Shown here one piece after another: positions 1 through 9,034 of a DNA stretch of 26,086 nucleotides. Every line of letters begins with the position of its first letter. Positions within the stretch are counted from its first letter, which is position 1. A program made the position numbers and the translations under genes. Under the pieces are notes generated by a model. It was given only the letters and a program-made list of their open reading frames with translations. It had not been told where the DNA came from and searched no databases. The DNA is from APNM01 sp040361335 (GTDB lineage: Bacteria; Pseudomonadota; Gammaproteobacteria; Nevskiales; Salinisphaeraceae). Location of the stretch: contig NZ_APNM01000022.1 of NCBI RefSeq assembly GCF_040361335.1, positions 1 through 26,086 of the forward strand, given 5' to 3'.

Positions 1-8
1 CGGCGTGA

Positions 9-173
9 CTCAAACCCACGAGCCTCCAGGATAACCGGGGCGGTTCAGATTCAAATAATAATGAATATTATATAAACAATATCAAATATACCTTAAACGA
101 CACCGCGGGGCTTGCGGCATATAACACTATTAACTTTATATACCAAGAGCGCTCCGACAAAAGCAGACGTTAT
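9..173 (+). other. In-frame RHS coding extension without a start codon
   Basis: The frame of the RHS gene stays open from 9 to 173 and translates into family-like sequence, for example SLQDNRGG, then NNIKYTLND, AAYNTINFIYQERSDK and RRY. This matches the usual spacing of the segment preceding the GG-x-L-I-x-x-x-K-x-L block in SpvB/RHS proteins. An in-frame TGA lies at 6-8 and the segment has no usual start codon. Either the gene is interrupted just inside the left edge by a nonsense or frameshift change, or the downstream part is a remnant translated from residue 1 at position 174. The upstream sequence is needed to tell which. Confidence 0.6.
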
Positions 174-3100
174 ATGATTGGCGGCGGGAACTTAATAACG
201 AGCGCAAAAAAGCTTGCCTATATTGAGACCAAGTCTGGTTCTACCTGGGCCAGAAAATACAATCTCACCTACACGACAAGCCAAACAAGTGATCGGTCAC
301 TTCTTGCTGAGATCCAAGAATGTGCAAATAAGAATTCCGGCACAGAGTGTCTGCCGCCCATATCACTAGACTGGTCCTCGATCACTCTTGGCTATAAAGA
401 GCACACCAATCTAGAGCCTCCCTCAAATTCCTATCAGTGCTCCCGGATCATTGATATAAATGGGGACGGCTTATCAGACATAGTACTTGGCTGTAATGGA
501 AATCTAAAAACATGGATTAACAAAACTGACGCCAGCGGAGATCAATCCTGGCAAGAAGATTCTGAATATCAATTGCCCGACTCCCTTTTCACCAATGACG
601 GCTATAGGCGTGCGACTTTACAGGACATTAATGGCGACGGACTCCCTGATTTCGTGGGAGGGGATTCCCCCTCAAACCAAGCCACATACATTAATACTGG
701 GTCAGGATGGCAACTGGATGATAAATATAAATTACCTGCAAGGCTATATGACGGTATAGGCCGAGCCAGAGGAGTGATAAAGGATATAAATGGCGACGGG
801 ATCAAAGACTTTATCGCTTCAACAGGTGAGTATGAGCTAACTGGCGAGTATGAGTGGGAAATCGCACCCACCGACAACAGAGCATGGCTAGGAAGCGTCT
901 CTAATTGCTCGAGTGAAGCGTGCGCATGGAACAGGTCACAGAATTATGACCCTCCTTCTCATGTCATATATGTGGCAACCGGCACCGGTGAAAATCAAAA
1001 ACTTACCGAGGTGACGGACATAGATGGAGACGGATTACCTGATTATATCTTATCTTATACATCTGTTTCATCTGGTTTTTTCGTGTCGCAAGAGCTAACA
1101 AGTAAAACCTATACAAATACCGGAACTGGCTGGAGCAGAGACCCTGGATATGATCTAACAGCTCCATTAATGGTAAAAACCAATAATACTGATGAAACGG
1201 AAAAAATATCTGAGCTTGCCGATGTGAATGGGGATGGCCTTCCCGATATAGTATGCTCTGGAAACGTACCCGCCCCGTATACAATAATAAAGCTTTGCGG
1301 GGAAAATTCACTTAAATCTCAAAGCGAAATTGCTGACCCTCAATTTAACCAATTTAATCGAGCTACATATATAAACACAGGAGATGGATTCAGTTTAAAT
1401 CATTCCTACAATGCTCCGGTAGAGTTGTTCGGCATTGTTGTAGAAGACGCCCGACTGGGGCTTTTGCAAGATCTGAATGACGACTCCAAGCCAGAGTTTA
1501 TTCTTTCTCACAAGGAGCTAGGAAATAAGACATTTATAAATAAAAGTTATAGCAATTGCTCTACTGATGCATGCAAGTGGAGCCAAGACACTAATCTTAC
1601 AATGCCCTTTGATTTTTTCGGATATGAGTTTTACGAAGATGGGAAAGGGTATAGCAGAAGAAGTCTGATTAGGCATTTTGACCTAGACGGCCGACCTGAT
1701 TTTATTGCACTGGGTAATGAAAATACTAATTCTGGCGTTTATGTGGCCAATGCCAACAATATTAATGGCGCCAACCCTGACCTAGTACAAGCCATTAATG
1801 CTGGACCTCAATCGGCCGAAATACAGATTGAATACACAACCTTACTTGACAATAATGTTTACAAGTATTCTGTTACAAATTACCCATTGCAGACCGTCAA
1901 AGGCGGTCATGTCATAGTTGAATCGACGCAACCGGGTGGTGGCAAAAAGCTACGCTACAGATACGAGGATTTGCGCGTCCATGCTTTAGGGCGTGGCATG
2001 CTAGGTTTCAAGCGGTTCATAGCCGAGAACCTGGATACTGGCCTCAGGGAAATCACCGAGTTTGCGCAACAATTCCCCCATACGGGAATGATTTCAAGCT
2101 CAAGCAAGACAGCTGCGGAGTACTACAATCCTCCTGGCCTAGATCCCATCTTGATTGATGAAACCACCCTGACCGAAACCCAAAACACCCTGGCCACCAA
2201 GACCCTGGGCAACGGCGATTCCGAGCGTTATTTCCCCTACGTCGCCACCAACGACGAGCACTTCTACGACCTGACCAACAACAGCACCCCGCTGACCACC
2301 ACCCGCACCGAGACCACCTACGACGACTATGGCAATGCCACCCAGGTGGTGCAGAAGCGGTTCCAGGGCGCCACGCCCGGCGTGGACACCTACACCACGA
2401 CCACCACCAACCAATACACCAACACCCCCAGCCAATGGCTACTGGGCCGGCTGACACACTCGAGCGTCACCAAGACCCATCCCGACGGCGCCTCGGTCAC
2501 CCGCGAGACCGCCTACGAATACGACGCCGTCACCGGGCTGCTGACTGCCGAGATCGTCGAGCCCAACGACCCCGACCTGACCCGGCGCACCGACTACAGC
2601 TACGACGCCTTCGGCAACCAGACCGAGGAAGCCGTCAGCGGGGCCGACATCGCCACCCGCACAACCACCACCACCTGGGACAGCCGCGGGCAATTCAAGA
2701 CCAGCATCACCAACGCCCTCGGCCACACCGAGACCCACGATTACAGCGAGGCGCACGGCGGCCGCACCAGCCTGACCGGGCCCAACGGCCAGACCACCAC
2801 CTGGAGCTACGACGCCTTCGGGCGCGAGACCCAGCAGACCACCCCGGACGGGGTCATCGTCACCACCAGCTATGAAGACTGCGGCAGCGGCTGTCCGGCC
2901 GCCGACGGAGTCTTTCTCATCCGCACCACCGGCTCCGACGGCTCGGAGAGCGTCGAAATCTACGACCGGCTGGAACGCAAGGTCCTGGAAGCCAAGCGCG
3001 GTTACGACGGCAGCTGGATCGACGTGGCCTACCAGTACGACAAGCGCGACCGGGTGATCGGCGAGACCGCGCCCCATTACCGCGGCCACACCCGGCACTG

Positions 3101-5912
3101 GACCACCACCGAATACGACGCCCACGACCGCGTTGTGCGCACAGAATCGCCGACCAACGACAGCAGCAGTGGCGGCTTGGTCACCGAATTCACCTACGAC
3201 GGCCTGATCACCCGCCAGACCGACCCGTACGGCAAGGTCAGCGAAAAGCACGAAAACGCCGCCGGGCGGATCGTGCAAGTCGTGGACGCCGCCGACAACA
3301 CCACCGACTACGAATACGACCCCTACGGCAACAAGACCCGGGTCACCGACGCCGCCGGCAACGTCACCACGCTGACCTACGACACGCTGGGCCGCAAGAT
3401 CGCCATGGACGACCCCGACATGGGGCAATGGAGCTACGACTACGACGTCCTCGGCAACCTGATCTCGCAGACCGACGCCAAGAACCAGACGGTGACCTTT
3501 GCCTACGACAAGCTGGGCCGCAAGACCCAGCGCACCGAGCCCGAAGGGGTGACCACCTGGAGCTACGACAGCGACTGGATCGGCAAGCTCGACCAGGCGG
3601 CCGGTCCCGGCAACTACCAGCGCGACCACCTCTACGACAACCTGGGCCGGCCCACCGACACCACCACCGTCATCGACGGCCACAGCTACACCGTCTCGCG
3701 GACCTATGACAGCGAAAGCCGGCTCGCGACCCTGACCTATCCCAGCGGCTTCGCCATCCGCCACCACTACACTGCCAGCGGCTACCTCGACGAAATCGTT
3801 GACGACGACACCGACCAGGCCTACTGGCAGCTCGACCACCGCGATGCCTTCGGCAACATCGAGCAAGAGACCTTGGGCAACGGCCACAGCACCGCGCGCA
3901 ACTACGACAACGCCCGGGGCTATGTCGACGCCATCATGACCGGCGACGTCATGGGCACCGAAGTCCAGTCCCTGAACTTCGCCTGGGACGAGGTCGGCAA
4001 CCTCACCGAGCGGGTCGATCAGAACCAGGGCGGACTCACCGAGGCCTTCGCCTACGATGACCTCTACCGGCTGACCGGGTCCACGCTCAACGGCAACACC
4101 AACCTGAGCGTGAGCTACGACGCCATCGGCAACATCACCAGCAAATCCGGTGTCGGCAGCTACACCTATGGCCAGAACAACGCCGGGCCGCACGCGGTCA
4201 CCGAGATCACCGGCAACCGCGGCGCCACCTACAGCTACGACGCCAACGGCAACATGACCCAGGGCAACAGCCGCAGCCTGACCTGGACCTCCTTCAACAA
4301 GCCGGCCACCATCACCAAGGGTCAGGCCTACTCCGAATTCCACTACGGCCCCGATCGGTCGCGTTACCTGCACATCCGCGACCGGGAAGAAGACGGCCAG
4401 CTCGAGACCACCACCATCCACTACGTGGGCAGCCTCTACGAACGCCACCAACAAGGCACGGGCTTCACGGACAAGCACTACATCCGGGTGGACGGCCAGG
4501 CCGTGGCCACCAAGGTCTACCGCAGCAACGCCACCAACGACACCCACTACCTGCACCGGGACCACCTGGGCTCGATCGTGGCCATGACCGACGACGCCGG
4601 CAACGTCGTCGAGCGCTATGCCTATGACGCCTTCGGCAAGCGCCGGGGCCTGGCCTGGGATCCGGACAGCAGCGATAGCCTGCTGTTCGCGACCATCCAG
4701 ATCACCGACCGGGGCTTCACCGACCACGAGCACCTGGACCACGTGGGCCTGATCCACATGAACGGGCGGGTCTATGATCCGATTCTGGGGCGGTTCACGT
4801 CGGCCGATCCGGTGGTGCAGTTTCCCGAGAGTACCCAGGGACTCAATCGCTATACCTACGTCAACAACAATCCGTTGTCCTATGTGGACCCCAGTGGGCA
4901 TTTTTTTAGTGTCATAGGCAGCGCTATCGTAGCAGCGGTAAGTGCCGCAGCCACCGCCATTGCATCTGCTGCGACATATATAGCCGGCTTAATCGCATCA
5001 CATACGCTTGCCGTTAGTGCTATCGGCCTAGGCGTGATCACCGATAATCCGACCCTTACCAGCATCGGATTTGCCCTGATACCCGGTGGCAATTTCATGC
5101 AATCTGCAATGCTGGGGTTCGGTGCCGGATATGCAGCCACGGGCGATTTCGAGGCTGCCGCAATCTCAGGCCTAACAGCCGGCGTACTCAGTCAAATCGG
5201 AACTGCTGAGGCTTTCTTCTCTAAGGATACCCTAGGCAAAGCCTTCAAACGAGGCATGGTCGGCGGTACATCGGCTGAAGTTCAAGGCGGAGATTTCACA
5301 GACGGCTTTCTATCGACTGGCACGACGACCTTTCTAGGACCTGGGATTGAACAAGCGGATTCGCCAGCAACGAGAATAGCGGCTGCGACTGTGATAGGAG
5401 GAACTGCCTCTGAACTTGGCGGCGGTAAATTTTCAAATGGAGCTGCAACAGCAGGTTTTCTGCAATCATCGGTGGAAGCCTCTAAGTACTATGAGAAAAA
5501 GGTGGGATGGGAGGCAGACCCCTCTCCAGCAGAACGTTTGCACAAAGAGAACGGCAAATGCTGCGACTATAGGCCAGGAGAACAGGGAAGGACACCAGGG
5601 CCTCAGTATAATGTGTTTGGCAAGAACGAGCCTTTAGAAAAAAACTTCTGGGCCGATTTTGACAAGCAAGGTGGATTTTTAAGCGTATCAGCAAATAGAG
5701 TTTTGCCTTTAGCATCTCCGACAGCTCACCTGCATGATACTTGGTTAAATAATATGAGGGTAAACGGAGCAGAAATAGGCCCGCTACGCAACTACGGCTC
5801 AATGGTTCCAGCTTATTCTGTAAGTGTAGGCGCTGTTGTTGGCAACTCTGCTCGTGGCTGGAGTAAAAACCCTTCGTCCATATACATGGCAACGAAGCAT
5901 TATGATGACTGA
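174..5912 (+). CDS. SpvB/Tc-like RHS-repeat polymorphic toxin
   Basis: This is a giant RHS/YD-repeat protein with 1912 residues from the first ATG. It probably encapsulates and delivers its own C-terminal toxic tip. About seven FG-GAP/VCBS-type repeats with DxNGDGxPD-like calcium loops lie at roughly residues 93-510. A TcdB-like middle segment (GRGMLGFKRF) lies near 620. Dozens of YD repeats (YDAFGN, YDxLGR) fill about 700-1455, followed by the RHS-associated core (DHLGS, then LGRFTSADP and LNRYTYVNNNPLSYVDPSGH) ending near residue 1576. The remaining ~340 residues are a hydrophobic/glycine-rich linker and a terminal domain with the motifs NVFGKN, FDKQGG, SANRV and AHLHD. I recall that pattern from other RHS or haemagglutinin toxin tails, but I cannot name its activity. 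No signal peptide or PAAR domain is visible. In-frame coding sequence of the same family runs upstream to a TGA at 6-8 with no ATG, GTG or TTG between, so the true N-terminus is missing or interrupted. The stop overlaps the next gene. Confidence 0.9.
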   Translation: MIGGGNLITSAKKLAYIETKSGSTWARKYNLTYTTSQTSDRSLLAEIQECANKNSGTECLPPISLDWSSITLGYKEHTNLEPPSNSYQCSRIIDINGDGLSDIVLGCNGNLKTWINKTDASGDQSWQEDSEYQLPDSLFTNDGYRRATLQDINGDGLPDFVGGDSPSNQATYINTGSGWQLDDKYKLPARLYDGIGRARGVIKDINGDGIKDFIASTGEYELTGEYEWEIAPTDNRAWLGSVSNCSSEACAWNRSQNYDPPSHVIYVATGTGENQKLTEVTDIDGDGLPDYILSYTSVSSGFFVSQELTSKTYTNTGTGWSRDPGYDLTAPLMVKTNNTDETEKISELADVNGDGLPDIVCSGNVPAPYTIIKLCGENSLKSQSEIADPQFNQFNRATYINTGDGFSLNHSYNAPVELFGIVVEDARLGLLQDLNDDSKPEFILSHKELGNKTFINKSYSNCSTDACKWSQDTNLTMPFDFFGYEFYEDGKGYSRRSLIRHFDLDGRPDFIALGNENTNSGVYVANANNINGANPDLVQAINAGPQSAEIQIEYTTLLDNNVYKYSVTNYPLQTVKGGHVIVESTQPGGGKKLRYRYEDLRVHALGRGMLGFKRFIAENLDTGLREITEFAQQFPHTGMISSSSKTAAEYYNPPGLDPILIDETTLTETQNTLATKTLGNGDSERYFPYVATNDEHFYDLTNNSTPLTTTRTETTYDDYGNATQVVQKRFQGATPGVDTYTTTTTNQYTNTPSQWLLGRLTHSSVTKTHPDGASVTRETAYEYDAVTGLLTAEIVEPNDPDLTRRTDYSYDAFGNQTEEAVSGADIATRTTTTTWDSRGQFKTSITNALGHTETHDYSEAHGGRTSLTGPNGQTTTWSYDAFGRETQQTTPDGVIVTTSYEDCGSGCPAADGVFLIRTTGSDGSESVEIYDRLERKVLEAKRGYDGSWIDVAYQYDKRDRVIGETAPHYRGHTRHWTTTEYDAHDRVVRTESPTNDSSSGGLVTEFTYDGLITRQTDPYGKVSEKHENAAGRIVQVVDAADNTTDYEYDPYGNKTRVTDAAGNVTTLTYDTLGRKIAMDDPDMGQWSYDYDVLGNLISQTDAKNQTVTFAYDKLGRKTQRTEPEGVTTWSYDSDWIGKLDQAAGPGNYQRDHLYDNLGRPTDTTTVIDGHSYTVSRTYDSESRLATLTYPSGFAIRHHYTASGYLDEIVDDDTDQAYWQLDHRDAFGNIEQETLGNGHSTARNYDNARGYVDAIMTGDVMGTEVQSLNFAWDEVGNLTERVDQNQGGLTEAFAYDDLYRLTGSTLNGNTNLSVSYDAIGNITSKSGVGSYTYGQNNAGPHAVTEITGNRGATYSYDANGNMTQGNSRSLTWTSFNKPATITKGQAYSEFHYGPDRSRYLHIRDREEDGQLETTTIHYVGSLYERHQQGTGFTDKHYIRVDGQAVATKVYRSNATNDTHYLHRDHLGSIVAMTDDAGNVVERYAYDAFGKRRGLAWDPDSSDSLLFATIQITDRGFTDHEHLDHVGLIHMNGRVYDPILGRFTSADPVVQFPESTQGLNRYTYVNNNPLSYVDPSGHFFSVIGSAIVAAVSAAATAIASAATYIAGLIASHTLAVSAIGLGVITDNPTLTSIGFALIPGGNFMQSAMLGFGAGYAATGDFEAAAISGLTAGVLSQIGTAEAFFSKDTLGKAFKRGMVGGTSAEVQGGDFTDGFLSTGTTTFLGPGIEQADSPATRIAAATVIGGTASELGGGKFSNGAATAGFLQSSVEASKYYEKKVGWEADPSPAERLHKENGKCCDYRPGEQGRTPGPQYNVFGKNEPLEKNFWADFDKQGGFLSVSANRVLPLASPTAHLHDTWLNNMRVNGAEIGPLRNYGSMVPAYSVSVGAVVGNSARGWSKNPSSIYMATKHYDD

Positions 5913-6258
5913 CAAAGTCACCCTTTTCGTGACGATTTTTATTTTACTCGCGCCTTGCATGAGCTGTTCGCTCAGCATGAAGGATATGAGAATTCGCTTT
6001 CAGGAGGCATACATAGATGCCGCGAAAGGACGACATTTAAATGATTTAAAAAAAGACGAATTCAGCGTTATCGGAAACCGAAAGGTAACTCGCATAGAGC
6101 GCCTGAATAACGGCAATGAACTTCATATCTATGAAGGCTTTTGGCTTCAATATGACATCGAGCGCGAACCCTGCGATGTTTTTTTTGAGGTGGACCCAAT
6201 AACTAACAGGGTGGTCGAGGCCGATTCTGAAGGAGAAGGATGTTATATGCCTTATTAA
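5902..6258 (+). CDS. Small exported protein, candidate immunity protein of the RHS toxin
   Basis: This encodes 118 residues and begins at an ATGATG pair inside the last codons of the RHS gene. The 11-bp overlap suggests translational coupling. The first ~25 residues are a short polar start, a hydrophobic stretch (VTLFVTIFILLAP) and CMSC. This looks like a signal peptide or a poor lipobox, so the product is probably periplasmic or membrane-anchored. The mature part is small and acidic toward its end, with two cysteines (EPCDVFF and GEGCYMPY) that could form a disulfide. I do not recognise the family. Assignment as the cognate immunity protein rests on position, size and matching AT-rich composition. 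A longer reading from 5836 would run through the toxin tip and lacks a better start. Confidence 0.65.
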   Translation: MMTDKVTLFVTIFILLAPCMSCSLSMKDMRIRFQEAYIDAAKGRHLNDLKKDEFSVIGNRKVTRIERLNNGNELHIYEGFWLQYDIEREPCDVFFEVDPITNRVVEADSEGEGCYMPY

Positions 6259-6317
6259 AAAATAGCTTGCGGACTATTCATTAACTTGGCAGACCTTGAT
6301 TCTGCATTAGATTACCC

Positions 6318-6338
6318 GCTGCTATTATCAGTAGCAGC
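6318..6338. terminator. Possible bidirectional terminator hairpin
   Basis: A perfect 7-bp inverted repeat (GCTGCTA / TAGCAGC) with a 7-nt loop lies in the 159-bp gap between the convergent small gene (+) and the phytochrome gene (-). No T-tract follows on either strand, so intrinsic termination would be weak. Nothing else is recognisable in this AT-rich gap. Confidence 0.3.
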
Positions 6339-6417
6339 AAAGATGAAAAGGAAAGTTGGTGGAGCAGCCGTATTTCGATGCCGCTAGCGATCTAATGCAC
6401 CCGAGAATCTGAAAGGG

Positions 6418-8472
6418 TCAGCCGTCGTCGTAACGGGAATAGGTTCCCCGACCACCGCCCTTGACCGCGTACAGGGCCGTGTCCGCCCGTTCGCGCAGCA
6501 GCTCGGCGGTCGCGGCATCGTCCGGGAACACCGCGACACCCACGCTGGCACCGACCGTGACTTCCCCCCGCGGCAAAGTGACCGGCCGCGCCATGGCCGC
6601 CACGATACGCTCCGCCAGGGCCACGGCGTCCTCGGCGCCGGTGATGTCGCGCTGCAGGACCGCGAACTCGTCGCCGCCGAGCCGCGCCACCAGATCCTCG
6701 CGCCGGGCGAGCCCCAGCAGGCGATCGGCCAGGGTGCGCAGCACGTTGTCGCCGGCGGCGTGGCCGTAGGTGTCGTTGACGGGCTTGAAGCGGTCGAGGT
6801 CCACCAGGTGCAGGGCAAAGCAGTGTTCCTCGCTCCGGCAGGCGGCGACTCCCGCGGCAATGCCCTCGTCGAAGGCGTACCGGTTCGCCAGCCCGGTGAG
6901 CGGGTCGCTGTAGGCGCGTTCCTTGTCGCGCGCGGCCCGCAGGTAATCGATCAGATGCAGGCGCAGCGATGCGGCGATCTCCAATACGGGGGGTTTCCAG
7001 GGCCGTCCCTGGAAACGCACCTTGTCGCGCCAGGCGGCGAACGACTGCCGGGGTGACAGTACCTGCCTCGGCGCGCCGTCCCCATCCCCGCAGTCCTGGT
7101 GACCGGCCCAGGCGACCTCCTGCACCACCTCCTCGCGCACGGCGAGCAGGTAGGCGTCCTCGCCCAAATCCAGGCGCAGCGCGGCGGCGGCATGTTTCAC
7201 CAGCGACTCATGGTGACGCAACTCGGCGGGCACGGTGTCGACATGCGCGTAACCCTCGTCGGCGCGTACCGCGAGCCATCGATCCAGCGCCGCGAGCTCC
7301 TCGGGATCCGGCAGGCCGCCGCGGCGGAAGGTGACGCCGTCCACGGTGAACCACAGACCGTCGGCATCCAGCAGGTCGCGCACGCGACCCAATTGTGCCG
7401 CCAACGCCCGTGCCGGATCGTCCGCGGACGGATCGAGTGCCTGGTCGATGACGGCCAGCCGTTCGCGCAGCGCCGACAGGCGGGTCTCCGCTTCCAGGTG
7501 CAGCAGATTGGACAGGTGCAGCGAGGCCAGCCGCGCCATCTCCTCCAGCGCCAGCCGCTCGTGCGCGTTCAATGCCTTGGGCGCCAGATGATGGCAGGTC
7601 ACCATGCCCCACAGGGTCCCGTCCACCACCAGCGACAGGCTGAGCGAGCCGCGCACGCCCATGTTGCGCAGGTACTGTACGTGCACCGGGTGCACGGCCC
7701 GCAGGATGGAGAAACTCAGGTCCAACGGCGCCTCGTCGCCATCCGCGGCCCGCACGGGCACGTTGGCGGCCTCCGTGTCGGCGATGATCCGCTGCCAGTT
7801 GAGGGTGTAGAGCGCGCGTGCGTTGGCGGGGATATCGCCGGCCGGGAACCGCAGGCCGAGGAACCCCTCGACGCCGGAACGGCACCGCTGCTCGATGACC
7901 TCGCCGTCCCAGCCGTCCAGGAAGCGGTAGATCATCACCCGATCGTAGCCGGTGGCCCCGGCGACGGTGTCCGCCAGCAGCCGGGCGATGCCGGCCCGGT
8001 CCGTGGTCCGGGTCAGTCGCTCGATATAGCGGATGCGGGCCGGCTCGTCCCACCACGAGGGAGGCGCGGACAGTTCGGGCTCGAATTCCAGGAGGTAGTG
8101 CGCGTCGCGGCGGTGGCCGACCACAGTCAGCGACCCGCCGTCGTCGCGCGGCAGGTCGCCGATGCGGCAACGGCCGGAGTCTTGCGCCAGCGATGCCAGG
8201 AACGGCCAGCGGTCGCCGAATATCTCGGCGGCCGGCGCCGCCAGCAGCGCCTCGGGAGACCGACCGAGAAGGGGCCCGACGTTGGCGGAGCAGGCCGTGA
8301 CGCGCCCGTCGTCCACGGCAACGGCCACCAGGGCGCCCAAGGGCTGGATCTCTCCGATGAAGTGCAGCGCGTCCTGTGCGCAGTCGCTGAAATCCGGGAC
8401 GCTCACGGTCGGGCACGCGGCCCGCCCGGAACATTCCGGCGGCGACCGTTTGCGGTCGCCGCCGGCGGGCAT
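6418..8472 (-). CDS. Bacteriophytochrome-diguanylate cyclase (PAS-GAF-PHY-GGDEF)
   Basis: This is a red/far-red photoreceptor coupled to synthesis of cyclic di-GMP. The N-terminal PAS domain carries DCAQDALHFIGEIQPLG, placing a Cys at about residue 31, where bacteriophytochromes bind biliverdin. The GAF domain has DRVMIYRF, the PAGDIP version of the PASDIP motif (about 209-214) and LRNMGVRGS followed by CHH near 290. The PHY domain shows EVAWAGH and the tongue motif SPRQSF near 475. The output domain has SDPLTGLANR, RLGGDEF (GGDEF at about 599-603) and an RRED inhibitory RxxD site five residues before it, so it should be an active, feedback-inhibited cyclase. An ATG at 8472 was preferred over an in-frame TTG at 8481; neither has a clear Shine-Dalgarno. 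It lies 80 bp after the DUF3237 gene on the same strand and may be read through from it. No heme oxygenase or response-regulator gene is nearby. Confidence 0.93.
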   Translation of the reverse strand: MPAGGDRKRSPPECSGRAACPTVSVPDFSDCAQDALHFIGEIQPLGALVAVAVDDGRVTACSANVGPLLGRSPEALLAAPAAEIFGDRWPFLASLAQDSGRCRIGDLPRDDGGSLTVVGHRRDAHYLLEFEPELSAPPSWWDEPARIRYIERLTRTTDRAGIARLLADTVAGATGYDRVMIYRFLDGWDGEVIEQRCRSGVEGFLGLRFPAGDIPANARALYTLNWQRIIADTEAANVPVRAADGDEAPLDLSFSILRAVHPVHVQYLRNMGVRGSLSLSLVVDGTLWGMVTCHHLAPKALNAHERLALEEMARLASLHLSNLLHLEAETRLSALRERLAVIDQALDPSADDPARALAAQLGRVRDLLDADGLWFTVDGVTFRRGGLPDPEELAALDRWLAVRADEGYAHVDTVPAELRHHESLVKHAAAALRLDLGEDAYLLAVREEVVQEVAWAGHQDCGDGDGAPRQVLSPRQSFAAWRDKVRFQGRPWKPPVLEIAASLRLHLIDYLRAARDKERAYSDPLTGLANRYAFDEGIAAGVAACRSEEHCFALHLVDLDRFKPVNDTYGHAAGDNVLRTLADRLLGLARREDLVARLGGDEFAVLQRDITGAEDAVALAERIVAAMARPVTLPRGEVTVGASVGVAVFPDDAATAELLRERADTALYAVKGGGRGTYSRYDDG

Positions 8473-8552
8473 GTCATACAAGTGTCATTCACGGTCCCAT
8501 GTTATCGGCCGGGGGACCCGGCTGATAAGCCCGAGTCTGATCGGAACCGCGA

Positions 8553-9014
8553 CTAGCGCAGCGCGTAGACGTCGTAGTGGACCTCGAAACGCGACAGGTC
8601 GGCCTCGCCGACGCTGATGAACTGCAGCCGGTTCACCCACTGGTAGTCCGGATGCGCCGAATACAGGCGCGGCGCCGTGCGCAGGGGGAAGCGCTCCGGG
8701 GTCTCGCCCGCCAGGAACTTCTCGTAGCCATCCTCGCCCAGCTCGGCAACGCCGTTGTAGGCAACGTAGATCAGGGCCTCGTCGGGGGTTTCGATGGTGG
8801 CGCGCACATCGAGCACGCCGACGCCGTCGCGCCGGATGGTCAACCAATCGCCGCCCACGGGCCGCAGCCTGCCGTTGAGGCGCGGCCCCTCGGCCTTGCC
8901 GCCGGTGACGTAGAAATTGACCCGGATACCCTCGGGCAGCGGCCCGATCACCTCGGGCGGACTCTCCAGGGTGGCGCTGTAGCTGGTGACGTGCTCCAGT
9001 CGGTAGTCGTGCAT
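8553..9014 (-). CDS. DUF3237 (UPF0311) family protein
   Basis: A 153-residue cytosolic protein with no leader. It starts MHDYRLEHVTSY and contains SPPEVIGPLPEGIRVNFYV, LNGRLRPVGGDWL, RRDGVGVLDVRATIETPDEALIYVAYNGV and a C-terminal WVNRLQFISVGE...FEVHYDVYAL. From memory these match DUF3237, a family of small beta-barrel proteins often found beside catabolic genes and of unproven function. The start is well supported by AGGAGA eight bases upstream. It is 20 bp after the helical-repeat protein gene and looks like the last gene of the catabolic run. Confidence 0.85.
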   Translation of the reverse strand: MHDYRLEHVTSYSATLESPPEVIGPLPEGIRVNFYVTGGKAEGPRLNGRLRPVGGDWLTIRRDGVGVLDVRATIETPDEALIYVAYNGVAELGEDGYEKFLAGETPERFPLRTAPRLYSAHPDYQWVNRLQFISVGEADLSRFEVHYDVYALR

Positions 9015-9034
9015 GCCATTCTCTCCTAGCGGGA

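Noticed and set aside
2200..4900. Repetitive GC-rich region as a tandem DNA repeat or CRISPR array
   Set aside because: The repetition comes from YD-repeat codons of varying spacing and sequence; there are no constant repeats with unique spacers.
2439..4901. 820-codon open frame antisense to the RHS core
   Set aside because: The translation is a low-complexity Val/Gly/Ala-rich string with no domain. It arises from the GC-rich YD-repeat codons on the other strand, which carry unmistakable family motifs.
5836..6258. 140-codon reading of the small gene after the RHS stop
   Set aside because: The first 22 residues overlap the toxin tip in another frame and hide the signal-like leader; the ATGATG at 5902 gives a sensible exported protein.
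8490..8515. GGTCCC/GGGACC inverted repeat before the phytochrome gene as a terminator or operator
   Set aside because: Only 6 bp with a 14-nt loop and no T-tract; too weak to call in GC-rich sequence.
7099..8556. 485-codon open frame antisense to the phytochrome gene
   Set aside because: No motif or plausible start site, and composition typical of an antisense shadow; the - strand gene has full domain support.
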